41,034 nucleotides of DNA from Chloroflexota bacterium (GCA_009838175.1 VXSB01000066.1:1-41034), one strand, 5' to 3'; numbered from the stretch's first letter, positions 16,553 to 25,868 are shown. The notes: generated by a model not told the origin, from the letters alone. Program-made: numbers and translations.

Positions 16553-17521
16553 ATGTCGCTGAAGGTTGGATTGGCGGGTTACGGTCGGCGCGGACGGGGT
16601 CATATCCGGGCCATCAACGAGATAGAGACGGCACGTATTACCTCGATTTCCGATCCAGTTGATACAGCTCGGGATGCGGCGCTCAACGAATTGGACGATA
16701 TATCGGTCTACGCATCGGTCGGTGAAATGGTCGATTCCGGCGATGTGGACGCGGTAATTGTCGCGGCACCTGCGCATCTGAACAGTGTGGTTGCGATGGA
16801 CGCAATTGAACGCGGTGTGCCCATTTTGATCGAAAAACCGCCTGCGCTCTCACTGCAAGGCGTGGTCGAACTTCGCGATGCGGCGGATCAATCTGGATCG
16901 AAGGTGATCGTCGCTTTCAATCGCCGGTTCAATCCCCTGATCCGTGCGGCTATAGACGTGATCCGAAAGCACGGATCGCTACGCCAGATCATCGCCGAGT
17001 TCCACAAAGACATCCATGATTTCACGGATGATCCGCGGTACTCCCCAGAAATTTTCGATTTGATGCTTCTGGAGTCGCCGATCCATTCCGTCGATATCGT
17101 GACTCATATGGCAGGAGCGGCGGTCTCGTCAACCAACGCGATAGTCAAGCGTACTGCGAGCCCGTATCGAGACGTCCATGCGGCACTGATCGAGTTCGAA
17201 AACGAGGTTGTATGCCAATTCACCGCCGCGTACACCGCTGGTGGCCGATTGGAGCGCTACGAACTGCACGGCGACTACGTATCGGTCTATCTCGAAGGCG
17301 TAAACCAAGGATGGGTGTTACGCGGTGGGGAACGAAGCGATCTCGAAGTGCCAGAAAAGTACGAGAACGACGGAGTTGCGCAGGCACGTTGTTTTGTAGA
17401 GAGTGTCGTCAGTGGGTTGAACTACCCGGAGCCAGCGGCGACTCTTGAAACTTCCATCGCAACTCTGCGTTTGTGCGAAAGTATCCTTGATAGCGTCGAT
17501 TCAACCGTGAGTGCAGATTGA
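16553..17521 (+). CDS. Gfo/Idh/MocA-family oxidoreductase
   Basis: The 322-residue product begins MSLKVGLAGYGRRGRGH, the dinucleotide-binding loop of this family. ERGVPILIEKPPALS near residue 90 contains the conserved EKP. The C-terminal alpha/beta domain follows from about 125. These enzymes oxidise or reduce sugars, inositols and related compounds with NAD(P). ATG 16553 is preceded by a strong GGAGG at 16542-16546. It heads a plus-strand run with the dehydratase 59 bases later, a pairing that suggests oxidation then dehydration of a sugar acid. The substrate is not readable. Confidence 0.88.
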   Translation: MSLKVGLAGYGRRGRGHIRAINEIETARITSISDPVDTARDAALNELDDISVYASVGEMVDSGDVDAVIVAAPAHLNSVVAMDAIERGVPILIEKPPALSLQGVVELRDAADQSGSKVIVAFNRRFNPLIRAAIDVIRKHGSLRQIIAEFHKDIHDFTDDPRYSPEIFDLMLLESPIHSVDIVTHMAGAAVSSTNAIVKRTASPYRDVHAALIEFENEVVCQFTAAYTAGGRLERYELHGDYVSVYLEGVNQGWVLRGGERSDLEVPEKYENDGVAQARCFVESVVSGLNYPEPAATLETSIATLRLCESILDSVDSTVSAD

Positions 17522-17580
17522 ACTTCGATTGAGCGTGCTCTCGGGATGAAGAATCAGTATTTGGCTAAGGCACAGACGAT

Positions 17581-18732
17581 ATGAAGATAACGCGTGTTGA
17601 TCAGTTTTCACCTCGGCAACGGACCAGATTAGTTCGCATCACTACGGATACGGGTATAGAAGGTTGGGGTGAGAGCACGCTCGAAGGGAAACACCTTTCA
17701 GTTCCGGCGGCGATCGAGGAGTTTTCTGGTTATCTGATCGGCAAGGATCCGCTTCGCATCGAGCATCACTGGCAGCAGATGTATCGATCATCGTTCTTCC
17801 GGGGCGGCGCACACAACATGTCAGCGATTGCAGGTATCGATGCAGCTCTTTGGGATATCGCGGGTAAACACTACGGCGTTCCGAGCTACATGCTCTTGGG
17901 CGGAAACGTGCGTGATCGCATCCGGGTGTACGCTCACTGGGGCATCCGTGATATGTCGGATGAGGCATTGAGTGAGGCTCGCGAACGCCTGAACATGCTG
18001 AGCAAGATGGGCTATACAGCCTACAAAGCAGGACCTCCCGGTTTTTGGCGGGCGCACGAGCCGCCGTCTCGCATTGACGAGTTCGTTGAAATGGCTTACA
18101 CGATGCGTGAATGGGTCGGCGACGACGTCGAGCTGTGCTTCGACTTCCATGGCAAGATGGCCCCGGGCATCGCGATCGAGGTGTGCAACGAACTCAAAGG
18201 GATGCGCCCGATGTTCGTTGAGGAGCCGGTGCCGCAGGAGAACGAGGATGCGCTGAAATTAGTCTCCGATCATGTGTCCTTCCCTATCGCAACCGGTGAG
18301 CGTCTGCTCTCGCGCTGGGAATTCCGGCGAGTCATCGAGCAGCAATGTGTATCGCTGTTACAGCCCGATGTCGCCCACTGCGGTGGCATCACTGAGTTGA
18401 AGAAGATCGCCAACTACGCCGAGGTCTACTACCAGCACATCATGCCGCACTGTGCCATCGGCCCCTTGGCTCTCGCCGCTTGTATGACGGTTGATGCCGT
18501 GGTACCCAATTTCTTGGTTCAGGAGCAGGTCGATCAGGCTCTTGGCGATGGAATCATCAAGAACAGTTGGCAAGTCAATGACGGCCACATCGAATTGTGG
18601 GATTCGCCAGGGCTAGGTGTCGAGGTTGACGAGGCCGAAGCGATGAAGGTGTTTGACGGTGAAGCAACCGGTTACCACCGTGAACTGGGCGGCGAATCGT
18701 ACTTTGAGGATGGGTCTGTGGCCGATTGGTAG
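17581..18732 (+). CDS. Enolase-superfamily sugar-acid dehydratase
   Basis: The 383-residue product belongs to the mandelate racemase subgroup. Metal ligands are Asp188 (DFHGK), Glu214 (VEEPV) and Glu240 (TGERL). His190, Asp263 (QPDVAHCGG), His290 (MPHCAIGP) and Glu315 complete the site. From memory, E. coli D-galactonate dehydratase uses D183, H185, E209, E235, D258, H285 and E310, so all seven match at a constant +5 shift. A D-galactonate or related acid-sugar dehydratase, giving a 2-keto-3-deoxy acid, is the best call. Members of this subgroup vary in substrate, so specificity stays open. It follows the Gfo/Idh/MocA gene and precedes a small membrane-protein gene by 27 bases. Confidence 0.87.
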   Translation: MKITRVDQFSPRQRTRLVRITTDTGIEGWGESTLEGKHLSVPAAIEEFSGYLIGKDPLRIEHHWQQMYRSSFFRGGAHNMSAIAGIDAALWDIAGKHYGVPSYMLLGGNVRDRIRVYAHWGIRDMSDEALSEARERLNMLSKMGYTAYKAGPPGFWRAHEPPSRIDEFVEMAYTMREWVGDDVELCFDFHGKMAPGIAIEVCNELKGMRPMFVEEPVPQENEDALKLVSDHVSFPIATGERLLSRWEFRRVIEQQCVSLLQPDVAHCGGITELKKIANYAEVYYQHIMPHCAIGPLALAACMTVDAVVPNFLVQEQVDQALGDGIIKNSWQVNDGHIELWDSPGLGVEVDEAEAMKVFDGEATGYHRELGGESYFEDGSVADW

Positions 18733-18759
18733 GCCATTCAGCCTGAACTGGAGATCGCA

Positions 18760-19224
18760 TTGAGCTTGGACATCGCCATCATCGGCGGATTGATGGCAAC
18801 GATCGCCGCGATATTTTTCCTGCAGATCTGGGAGGTAGCACGGCCGTCGCATGACCACCTCAGAATCGTCACGCTGATCGGTTCTGCGTTCTCGCATAAA
18901 CCGTTCCCACAGCAGTTGATCGGGCGCGTGATTTTGTTTGTCATCGGCATCTGCTACGGCATATTCACGTCTGCGGTTCTATACGCGTTTGAGCTGGAAG
19001 CCGTAGGCTGGATTTTCGGCATCGTCGTCGCAATCCCGTTGTGGATGCTGACGGGAATTAGCTTGACGTATTTCCGGTTGCTACACCCGCGGATACGGAA
19101 CGGCGAGATGAAGGCGCCAGGGCCGTTCGCGCTTGGTTACTCGCGCCAAAGCGCGGTGATGCTCTTGATCGCGCACCTGATTTTCGGTTTCGTTTGCGGC
19201 TTCGTCTACGGAACCGTTGGGTAA
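18760..19224 (+). CDS. Small integral membrane protein, unknown
   Basis: I do not recognise this 154-residue protein. It has four likely membrane segments (about residues 4-23, 53-75, 80-104 and 128-150). A soluble loop near 25-48 contains EVARPSHDHLRIVTLIGSAF and a second, near 105-128, is basic. No catalytic motif or signal peptide is seen. The start is TTG 18760 with GGAG seven bases ahead (18749-18752). It follows the dehydratase gene by 27 bases and probably shares its transcript. Its stop codon directly abuts the stop of the convergent FAD oxidoreductase gene. Confidence 0.7.
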   Translation: MSLDIAIIGGLMATIAAIFFLQIWEVARPSHDHLRIVTLIGSAFSHKPFPQQLIGRVILFVIGICYGIFTSAVLYAFELEAVGWIFGIVVAIPLWMLTGISLTYFRLLHPRIRNGEMKAPGPFALGYSRQSAVMLLIAHLIFGFVCGFVYGTVG

Positions 19225-20400
19225 TCAGGCGAACACGTTGCCACCGTATGCGGACTTCAACAAGTCGCCTTCTTCGAACCGAGAGAAACGTAGGGGATGG
19301 AGATCGAATGTGGTTTCTTTGGACCCTGTAACTAGCTCTGCAAGAGAAAGGCCGATTGATGGCGACATTTTGAAGCCGTGACCGGAAAAACCAGCACCTA
19401 CGACTAGGTTTTCGAAACCCGGTACATGATCGATCACCGGATTCCAATCGGGCGAAACGGTGAAAAGTCCCGACCATCCGCTTGCCCAGGTTGCATCGAC
19501 GTATGCGGGGATGATGTCGGCGAGGATACCCATGCCTTCCGCGGCCACTTCCGTATCGACTCCTTGGTTGTAGGTGTCTCGGTCTACGGGATCTTCGCGA
19601 TAACCAATCAGTGCGTAACCCGGTGTGTCGGGGCGGGCTGAGAGTCCTGACGGAATGTGGACGACGATCGGATGAAATGTCGCCGCTATGTCGTCGAATC
19701 CCTCTTGTTGCTGCAGACGAATTACTTGATGCCTGACCGTGTGTATCGGCAATGGGTCGCACACCTGATCAAGCAAGACGTTGGTCCACGGGCCAGTTGT
19801 CAAAACGATCCGGTCCGCATAGATGTTGCCTTCGTCGGTATTAACGCCGATCGCGGCTCCTTGCTCGTAAAGGATTTCTCTGACTGACACACCCAATCGG
19901 ACGGTCGCACCGCGGCTGCGAGCGGAGTTGGCGAAACCGCTCGTGACGAGATGAGAATCGGCGAACCCAGCTTTGCCTTCCCACACTATGCACTCGCTAT
20001 CGCCGAACTGCATGTACGGCCAACGACGGGAAACGTCGTCAATGCTGATCACCTCCGTTTCGACGCCAATCGATTGAGCGAGTTTGACGTTTACGCGTGC
20101 TGGTTCTTCGTTACCCGGTCCGGGCAGGAGCAACCAATCGTTCTGTTGATAACCGCTAGGTGCCCCCACGTGGTCTTCGAAATTGGCCATCACTCCCCTG
20201 CTCCACCAAGCCATCTCAGTGGTGACACGGTTGGAGTAGTGCATCCGCAAGATGGTCATCGAACGCCCGGTTGAGCCAGATGCTAGAGTGTCGCGTTCGA
20301 GAAGTATCGTGTCTGTGACACCGAGTTCCGCGAGGTAATGCAGTGTGGCGCATCCCATTACACCGCCACCGATTACAACGGCGTCGAAGGTTTCGCTCAA
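19225..20400 (-). CDS. DAO-family FAD-dependent oxidoreductase
   Basis: The 391-residue product has the N-terminal FAD motif VVIGGGVMGCATLHYLAE, an SGSTGRSMTILR loop near residue 41, and the C-terminal GAGFSGHGFKMSPSIG stretch of the D-amino acid oxidase/glycine oxidase/sarcosine oxidase family. These enzymes oxidise amines or N-substituted amino acids. The start is TTG (20398-20400), supported by GGGGGAG seven bases upstream. It is the last gene of the SDR-SRPBCC-amidase-FAD operon, 27 bases after the amidase stop. An amidase releasing an amine or amino acid for this oxidase is a plausible reading. Confidence 0.87.
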   Translation of the reverse strand: MSETFDAVVIGGGVMGCATLHYLAELGVTDTILLERDTLASGSTGRSMTILRMHYSNRVTTEMAWWSRGVMANFEDHVGAPSGYQQNDWLLLPGPGNEEPARVNVKLAQSIGVETEVISIDDVSRRWPYMQFGDSECIVWEGKAGFADSHLVTSGFANSARSRGATVRLGVSVREILYEQGAAIGVNTDEGNIYADRIVLTTGPWTNVLLDQVCDPLPIHTVRHQVIRLQQQEGFDDIAATFHPIVVHIPSGLSARPDTPGYALIGYREDPVDRDTYNQGVDTEVAAEGMGILADIIPAYVDATWASGWSGLFTVSPDWNPVIDHVPGFENLVVGAGFSGHGFKMSPSIGLSLAELVTGSKETTFDLHPLRFSRFEEGDLLKSAYGGNVFA

Positions 20401-20427
20401 AACGCGTCTCCCCCTTTTTTGACGTTC

Positions 20428-21858
20428 TTATGACACCTGCGGGCGTGTTCCCGTCCATGGGCGAGCCAGTTCAAAAGCCCGTGACGCACGGAACACTATG
20501 GGGTCATCGTTGACGGGCCCGATGATTTGTAGTCCGAGTGGCATTCCACTGTCGCTAAAGCCGCATGGGACGGATGCGGCAGGGTTCCACAGTATGTTCC
20601 AGAGCGCGGTAAATGGAATCGCCGACGGGTTTGCGATGCCCTCCTCAAGCTTGTGACCGCCGACTTCCGTCGGAGATTGCTGGTGCGGCCATGCTTCGAC
20701 CGCGGTTGTCGGCGTAACGAGAAGATCGAACTCGTCGAAGAGTTGTCCAACTTGTATACGATGAGCTTCGGCTTGTCTCAAGGCCGATGCGTAATCGGCA
20801 CCGGTTACGTCGTATCCAGCGTTGACCATCTCCATCGTATAGTCGGTCAGTTGCACGTCTGGATCTTCGGCTAGATAGCCATACATCGCGACCTGTCCGG
20901 CGGTCCATATCTGCCACCAATACGTCACGGGAACGGGATCGAAACTGATGTCCGCGTTCACTACAGTCGCACCGGCATCTTCCAATCCTTTCAGCGCTTC
21001 CTCAGTTACGCGAGCAACGTCATCGTTGACGTAGGCGTACCCCAAGTCCATGGAGAAGCCTACCTTCATGCCCTCGATACCATCCTCTAATCCGGAGATG
21101 CAGTCCGGCACAGGTGTCTTTAACGAACCAGGATCGCGCGGATCGTGCCCGGAGATGGCCATGTGCATGACCGCCGAGGATCTCACATCTTGCGACATTG
21201 GACCGGAAGTGCTAGTGCTGTTGTACGACGGCATTGAGCGACCACCGTAGCGTGGTGTTCGGCCGTGCGTAGGTTTATGGCCGAAAATGCCGGTGAACGC
21301 CGCTGGCATGCGTACCGATCCTCCACCATCGGTGCCCGTCCCCAACGAACACATACCCGCAGCGATTGCCGCTGAAGTTCCTCCACTAGAACCGCCTGGG
21401 TGACGCGTGAGGTCCCAAGGGTTGTTCGCGGTTCGAAAAATGTTGGTAAATGTCTCAGCACTGTTTCCGAACTCCGGCGTGTTCGTTTTCCCGAGGATGA
21501 CCGCGTCCGCAGCGCGCAGCCTCTCAACTACAGCTGAGTCGAAATCTGGGACCCAATCGGCGAACGCTGAGCATCCTAACGCGGTCCGCAACCCATTGGT
21601 CAACTCAAGGTCCTTGACACAAATCGGAATACCGTGGAGAGATCCGGGGTCATCACCGTCAGCCAACCCTTGATCACATTGGACGGCCGCAGCCAGAGCA
21701 CCTTCCGCATCCAAGGTCACGAACGCGTTGAGCTGCGAATCAAGTTCCTCGATGCGACGTAGCGATGCCTGAGTAAGTTCTACGGACGAAATCTCGCCGT
21801 CCAAGATCATTTGGCGCTGCTCGTGCGCCGGCAAAAACATTAGGTCTCGATCGTTCAT
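20428..21858 (-). CDS. Amidase signature family hydrolase
   Basis: The 476-residue product carries the complete amidase triad: Lys82 (CVKD), cis-Ser158 ([10 protein letters not shown]) and nucleophile Ser182 ([10 protein letters not shown]). Length and layout fit GatA-like amidases, but no gatB or gatC is near and the gene sits in a catabolic operon, so a free amidase for small amides is more likely. ATG read from 21858 has AGAGGA close upstream; a longer frame to 21924 overlaps the SRPBCC gene. It begins 13 bases after the SRPBCC stop. Confidence 0.88.
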   Translation of the reverse strand: MNDRDLMFLPAHEQRQMILDGEISSVELTQASLRRIEELDSQLNAFVTLDAEGALAAAVQCDQGLADGDDPGSLHGIPICVKDLELTNGLRTALGCSAFADWVPDFDSAVVERLRAADAVILGKTNTPEFGNSAETFTNIFRTANNPWDLTRHPGGSSGGTSAAIAAGMCSLGTGTDGGGSVRMPAAFTGIFGHKPTHGRTPRYGGRSMPSYNSTSTSGPMSQDVRSSAVMHMAISGHDPRDPGSLKTPVPDCISGLEDGIEGMKVGFSMDLGYAYVNDDVARVTEEALKGLEDAGATVVNADISFDPVPVTYWWQIWTAGQVAMYGYLAEDPDVQLTDYTMEMVNAGYDVTGADYASALRQAEAHRIQVGQLFDEFDLLVTPTTAVEAWPHQQSPTEVGGHKLEEGIANPSAIPFTALWNILWNPAASVPCGFSDSGMPLGLQIIGPVNDDPIVFRASRAFELARPWTGTRPQVS

Positions 21859-21871
21859 GAGATTCCTCTCG

Positions 21872-22378
21872 CTATGTGATTCTGGCAGACGATCTACCTC
21901 GCATCGCCGGTATCTGAAGTTCAATGACTGACTTCATCTTTACGAGTTCGGCGAGATTCTGCTTCCGCATCATCGGTTTGCTGATGAAACTGGTCAAAGT
22001 GAACATCAGCGAAGTAAACGTGCTGTCGGAAAACGCGGTCCTGGTCATCCGGAAAAGCGTGCCGTTTCCGGACGGCTGGCATAGGTATTCACCACGGATC
22101 GGATAGTTTCCCTCGATCGTGTGAAACTCGAAAGCACCGTCGCGGGGGTCACACGTATCTACTTCCATCACGATCTCGTTCTCTTTTCCGCCAAACTCGT
22201 ACAGCATGTCCCACGTGTCTTGTGGCCGCGGGATATCGGCCTCTTGTCGCCGGATCCAAGCGGCGCTCCGAACACCGTTCACCCAGTAGATCATGTTGGA
22301 GGGTTCTATAACCCACTGGAACACGTAATCGGTAGGTACATCAATCTGAATTTCAACTGTCGTTGATATCTCTGCCAT
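21872..22378 (-). CDS. SRPBCC-fold protein
   Basis: The 168-residue product begins with a beta strand and helix pattern, TTVEIQIDVPTDYVFQWVIEP, typical of the SRPBCC/polyketide cyclase-like hydrophobic-pocket fold. It continues with long curved-sheet strands (ENEIVMEVDTCDP and GTLFRMTRTAF) and a C-terminal helix from about 135. Functions of this fold range from lipid or ligand binding to cyclase activity. ATG read from 22378 follows GGCGGGAA. It lies 59 bases after the SDR gene and 13 before the amidase gene, in the same operon. Confidence 0.72.
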   Translation of the reverse strand: MAEISTTVEIQIDVPTDYVFQWVIEPSNMIYWVNGVRSAAWIRRQEADIPRPQDTWDMLYEFGGKENEIVMEVDTCDPRDGAFEFHTIEGNYPIRGEYLCQPSGNGTLFRMTRTAFSDSTFTSLMFTLTSFISKPMMRKQNLAELVKMKSVIELQIPAMRGRSSARIT

Positions 22379-22437
22379 GGATTCCCGCCTACTGAACCCC
22401 AAATTCGCACTAGCCGATTCGTACGCGGCGCAGCGCG

Positions 22438-23280
22438 TTAGTTCATGATCGCTCCGCCGTTGACGTTCAACGCTTGGCCGGTTATTTCGGAAGCGTCATC
22501 AGATGCGAGGAAGGCCACGGCTTTTCCGATGTCTTCAGGCGTCTGTTCTCTTCCGAGTGGCATCGTGCCTTTGATCTGCATTTCGAATATCTCACGTGGA
22601 TCCATATCAGCCAGATCAGGATTTAATTCTTTATGGTTCTGGGCGATTGCTTGCCACATCGGAGTCCACAAGCGGCCAGGGCAAACAGCATTGACGTTGA
22701 TATTGAACTGACCGAGGCTCATCGCCAACCAATGCGTCCACTGGATCGCCGCGGCCTTTGACACCATGTAAGGGCCTTGGGCACTTCCCCGTCCGACATC
22801 CGGTACGCCCCGCGGCTGTCGACCGCCGTGGGATGCGATGATCACGATCTTTCCGTACATCCGCTTCTTCATGTGTTCGGCGACTGCGTCCGCAGTGTTT
22901 ACGACGCCTCGTACGTTGACGTCCCAAGTCATGTCCCAGTCGGCATCGATGTAGTCCTTGCGCGACATGAAGCCAGGGCCACCGATCACGCCGGCGTTGG
23001 GCACGCAGATATCGAGCTTGCCGAAGGTGTCGATAGCGGTTTGTGCGACCTCAGATATCGAGTCGATGTCAGTAACGTCGCCCCCAGTGGCAAAGGCTTG
23101 TCCGCCACCTTCGTTGATCTCAGCCGCGACTTGTTCGGCGTTCGCTGGGTCAATATCCGACACGCAGACTTCCGCGCCTCTCGACGCCAAGATCATGCTG
23201 ATCCCGCGTCCGATCCCCCTGCCGCCACCAGTTACTAAGGCGCTCCTGCCGTCCAGCTGCTGCGATGTCGATGCCGCCAT
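22438..23280 (-). CDS. Short-chain dehydrogenase/reductase (SDR)
   Basis: The 280-residue product is a classical SDR. The NAD(P)-binding motif is TGGGRGIG near residues 17-24, followed by an acidic residue at the second strand end (SDIDP), which favours NAD. PNAG is present, the catalytic Ser is in IIASHGG, and Tyr171/Lys175 lie in YMVSK. The end GQALNVNGG is typical. A short insertion around PRGVPDVGRGS precedes the active Tyr. It heads the minus-strand operon and is divergent from the GH105-type gene, 92 bases away. Confidence 0.92.
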   Translation of the reverse strand: MAASTSQQLDGRSALVTGGGRGIGRGISMILASRGAEVCVSDIDPANAEQVAAEINEGGGQAFATGGDVTDIDSISEVAQTAIDTFGKLDICVPNAGVIGGPGFMSRKDYIDADWDMTWDVNVRGVVNTADAVAEHMKKRMYGKIVIIASHGGRQPRGVPDVGRGSAQGPYMVSKAAAIQWTHWLAMSLGQFNINVNAVCPGRLWTPMWQAIAQNHKELNPDLADMDPREIFEMQIKGTMPLGREQTPEDIGKAVAFLASDDASEITGQALNVNGGAIMN

Positions 23281-23372
23281 TTATTGACTCCCAGATTTTC
23301 AAGGTGTGGCTGTATCATTCAGTCTGCGTAAATGATACGGCAAACCCTCCTTATGACAAGGCAGAGGTAGAT

Positions 23373-24359
23373 ATGGTCTCAATCACTGATTCGTCGAAAC
23401 AAAAGGCCCGAATACTAGCCGGAGCGTATGGCCACAAGTTGGAACGACCGGTGGTTTATACCCAAGGAGTTGCGCTGACCGCTCGGTTGCAACTCGCCGA
23501 ATTGGACAACGGGTATCCGGACCCACGCCCTGAGATCGAGGCGATTACCGCGCAATATGTCGACAACCGCGATGCTGTTTTTGATACGAGCGATGGCACC
23601 GCGAACTATGCTGGAGTCAATTGGGCATCGTTGCTTGCGGACGATACGCGATATCGATCGTTGCTTATTGCAACTGCAGACCGGTTCATGGAACGTGACG
23701 AGGATGGTTTTTCGAGCGTCTTGGATCGTGACTTCAGGGTCGAGGACATGTTTTTCGCTGGCACGGTGCTGCAGCGAACCTCTCAATTGACTGGTGACGG
23801 CTCATACGTCGAATTGGCGGGTGAATTCGTACTTGAATGTGCCGATCGTTTGCTGCAACCCAACGGGCTTTACTGGCACTGCCTTTCGTCGCCGTATTTC
23901 TGGGGACGGGGGAATGGTTTCGCAGCACTCGGATTCGCGGAGACGCTTGTCGGGTACCGAGGAGCAAAGCGCGATCAATTGATTGAACGACACGTAGAGC
24001 ACCTTGATGGACTCAAGTCGTTCCAAGACGCGGAAGCTGGGATGTGGCGGCAAGTAGTAGACGTTACCGATTCGTACACCGAACACAGCTCAACAAGCAT
24101 GATCGGCATCTCGATCGCGCTTGGGATAAAGCATGGCTGGTTGTCTAAAGGCGACTGGGGCGATGTGCTCACGAATACATGGCGTGGCGCGTCGGAGGGC
24201 ATCAATGACAAAGGTCACGTGACGCGCGTGTGCGTGGGTACAGGACCCTTGGAAAACTTGGACGAATATCTGATCCGCGAATCCGTTACCGGGCTCGACG
24301 ACCGGGGAGGTGCGATGGCGCTCTGGTTTGCGGTGGAAATGATGAATTACGGATTTTGA
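23373..24359 (+). CDS. GH88/GH105-type unsaturated glycuronyl hydrolase-like protein
   Basis: The 328-residue product looks like the (alpha/alpha)6-barrel glycoside hydrolase families 88/105, seen in YteR. Marks are RVEDMFFAG, where the Asp or nearby acid is in the catalytic region, SSPYFWGRGNGFAALGFAE, a strong family-like WGRGNG motif, GMWRQVVDVTDSYTEHSSTSM, and the TGPLENLDEYL ending. These enzymes remove an unsaturated uronic acid from oligosaccharides made by polysaccharide lyases. No signal peptide is seen, as expected for an intracellular enzyme. ATG 23373 has AGAGG six bases upstream; a longer frame from 23265 overlaps the divergent SDR gene. No lyase is in the window. Confidence 0.82.
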   Translation: MVSITDSSKQKARILAGAYGHKLERPVVYTQGVALTARLQLAELDNGYPDPRPEIEAITAQYVDNRDAVFDTSDGTANYAGVNWASLLADDTRYRSLLIATADRFMERDEDGFSSVLDRDFRVEDMFFAGTVLQRTSQLTGDGSYVELAGEFVLECADRLLQPNGLYWHCLSSPYFWGRGNGFAALGFAETLVGYRGAKRDQLIERHVEHLDGLKSFQDAEAGMWRQVVDVTDSYTEHSSTSMIGISIALGIKHGWLSKGDWGDVLTNTWRGASEGINDKGHVTRVCVGTGPLENLDEYLIRESVTGLDDRGGAMALWFAVEMMNYGF

Positions 24360-24424
24360 TCCAAGCGTGAACTTCGCGACCGAGCGAACTTCGAAACATT
24401 CTCTCTTTACACTGAAAATATGCG

Positions 24425-25828
24425 GTGCCTCTACAGCCACCGCTGTCACCGTATGAAACTGAATCAACACAAGATCGGCAAGTCACATTGAAACGCAATC
24501 TCGATAACGTCAGCTTGGATACCGTCGTCAGTCTCTGCAAACGGCGCGGATTTATCTTCCAGAGCAGCGAGATATACGGAGGCATTGGCAGTCTCTACGA
24601 CTACGGACCGGTTGGAGTAGAACTCAAGCGGAACGTCAAGGATCAATGGTGGAAGTCAATGGTCCGAGACCGCGAGGATGTGGTCGGTATCGACGCCTCG
24701 ATCTTGATGCACCCTAACGTTTGGGTGGCTAGCGGTCATGTCGACAGCTTTACTGATCCCTTGGCGGAGTGCCACGAGTGCCATCGAAGGCATCGTTCAG
24801 ACTTGCTCGAGACCGACGAATGTCCTGATTGCGGCGGAGAGTTGAGCGACCCACGTCACTTCAATCTCATGTTCCGCACCCACATCGGCCCGGTAGAGGG
24901 CGACGAAAACATCGTCTATCTACGTCCTGAAACCGCACAAGCGATGTTCGTGGATTTCGACAACGTGGTGAACAGCAGCCGCGTTCGTATACCTTTTGGT
25001 ATCGCCCAACAAGGTAAATCGTTCCGCAACGAGATCACGCCGGGGAACTTCACCTTCCGTACGCGCGAGTTCGAGCAGATGGAGATGGAGTATTTCTGCG
25101 AGCCGGGGACGGATGAAGAGTGGCATCGCTACTGGATCGATTTCTCTATGGACTGGTTCTCGGATTTGGGTATTCGCCGATCGAAATTGCGAGTGCGGGA
25201 ACACGAGGCCGACGAGTTGCCCCATTACTCGAAAGGCAGCGCCGATGTCGAGTTTCTGTTCCCTTGGGGTTGGGGCGAGTTGGAGACAATCTCAAACCGA
25301 ACCGACTACGATCTGAAAGCGCACATCGAAAAATCAGGCAAAGACCTCTCCTACTACGACCAGCCGAATAATAAGCGGTACGTTCCGTTCGTGGTCGAAC
25401 CTGCAATGGGTGCCGATCGTTCAGCTTTGGCGTTCCTCATCGACGCCTACGACGAGGAAGAGGTGAACAATGACAAACGCGTCGTTTTACGGTTCCATCC
25501 GGCGATCGCTCCATACCAAATTGCGATCTTACCCCTGAGCCGGAACGCCAAACTGACTCCCAAGGCGCGCGAGGTTTACGACCTCGTCCGATCGCGTTTC
25601 AGCACGCAATATGACGAGACACAGAGCATCGGACGACGGTACCGACGTCAAGACGAAATCGGGACTCCGCTCTGCGTTACGGTCGATTTCGAGACTGTGG
25701 AATCAGACGACGCTGTTACGATCCGCCACCGGGACACGATGGAGCAAGTCAGGGTTCCCATCGAGTCACTGGTCAACGCGTTGCAAGACCAGTTGGATGG
25801 TATCGCAGCAGACGTTCTTGCCGAGTAA
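24425..25828 (+). CDS. glyS: Glycyl-tRNA synthetase, single-chain type
   Basis: The 467-residue product is the dimeric class II glycyl-tRNA synthetase. Near the start are CKRRGFIFQSSEIYGGIGSLYDYGP. A zinc-like insert follows (CHECHRR and CPDCGG, about residues 116-140), then motif 2 (FRNEITPGNFTFRTREFEQMEMEYF) and motif 3 (GADRSALAFL). The anticodon-binding domain runs from about 360. The N-terminus is unsure: GTG 24425 gives an unusual 22-residue lead, while a TTG at 24488 would start next to the conserved part; neither has a good ribosome site. No T-box leader fits in the 65-base gap before it. Confidence 0.94.
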   Translation: MPLQPPLSPYETESTQDRQVTLKRNLDNVSLDTVVSLCKRRGFIFQSSEIYGGIGSLYDYGPVGVELKRNVKDQWWKSMVRDREDVVGIDASILMHPNVWVASGHVDSFTDPLAECHECHRRHRSDLLETDECPDCGGELSDPRHFNLMFRTHIGPVEGDENIVYLRPETAQAMFVDFDNVVNSSRVRIPFGIAQQGKSFRNEITPGNFTFRTREFEQMEMEYFCEPGTDEEWHRYWIDFSMDWFSDLGIRRSKLRVREHEADELPHYSKGSADVEFLFPWGWGELETISNRTDYDLKAHIEKSGKDLSYYDQPNNKRYVPFVVEPAMGADRSALAFLIDAYDEEEVNNDKRVVLRFHPAIAPYQIAILPLSRNAKLTPKAREVYDLVRSRFSTQYDETQSIGRRYRRQDEIGTPLCVTVDFETVESDDAVTIRHRDTMEQVRVPIESLVNALQDQLDGIAADVLAE

Positions 25829-25839
25829 GCGGAACCGCA

Positions 25840-25868
25840 AACTCAGTCGGCAATAGCAAAACTGAGTT
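25840..25868 (+). terminator. Hairpin after glycyl-tRNA synthetase gene
   Basis: AACTCAGT (25840-25847) pairs perfectly with ACTGAGTT (25861-25868) across a 13-base loop, 12 bases after the stop codon. GCGG (25829-25832) and CCGC just outside could lengthen the structure. Only a short ATTTC follows, so an intrinsic terminator is plausible but not firm. Confidence 0.45.

Noticed and set aside
19058..19762. 234-codon minus-strand frame overlapping the FAD oxidoreductase gene
   Set aside because: Arg/Ser-rich translation typical of an out-of-frame shadow; the FAD oxidoreductase frame has clear motifs throughout.
20428..21858. GatA subunit of the tRNA amidotransferase
   Set aside because: The triad fits, but there is no gatB or gatC nearby and the gene is embedded in a catabolic operon; a free amidase is more likely.
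24360..24424. T-box or glycine riboswitch ahead of the glycyl-tRNA synthetase gene
   Set aside because: The gap is only about 65 bases and lacks the T-box consensus or a glycine aptamer core.
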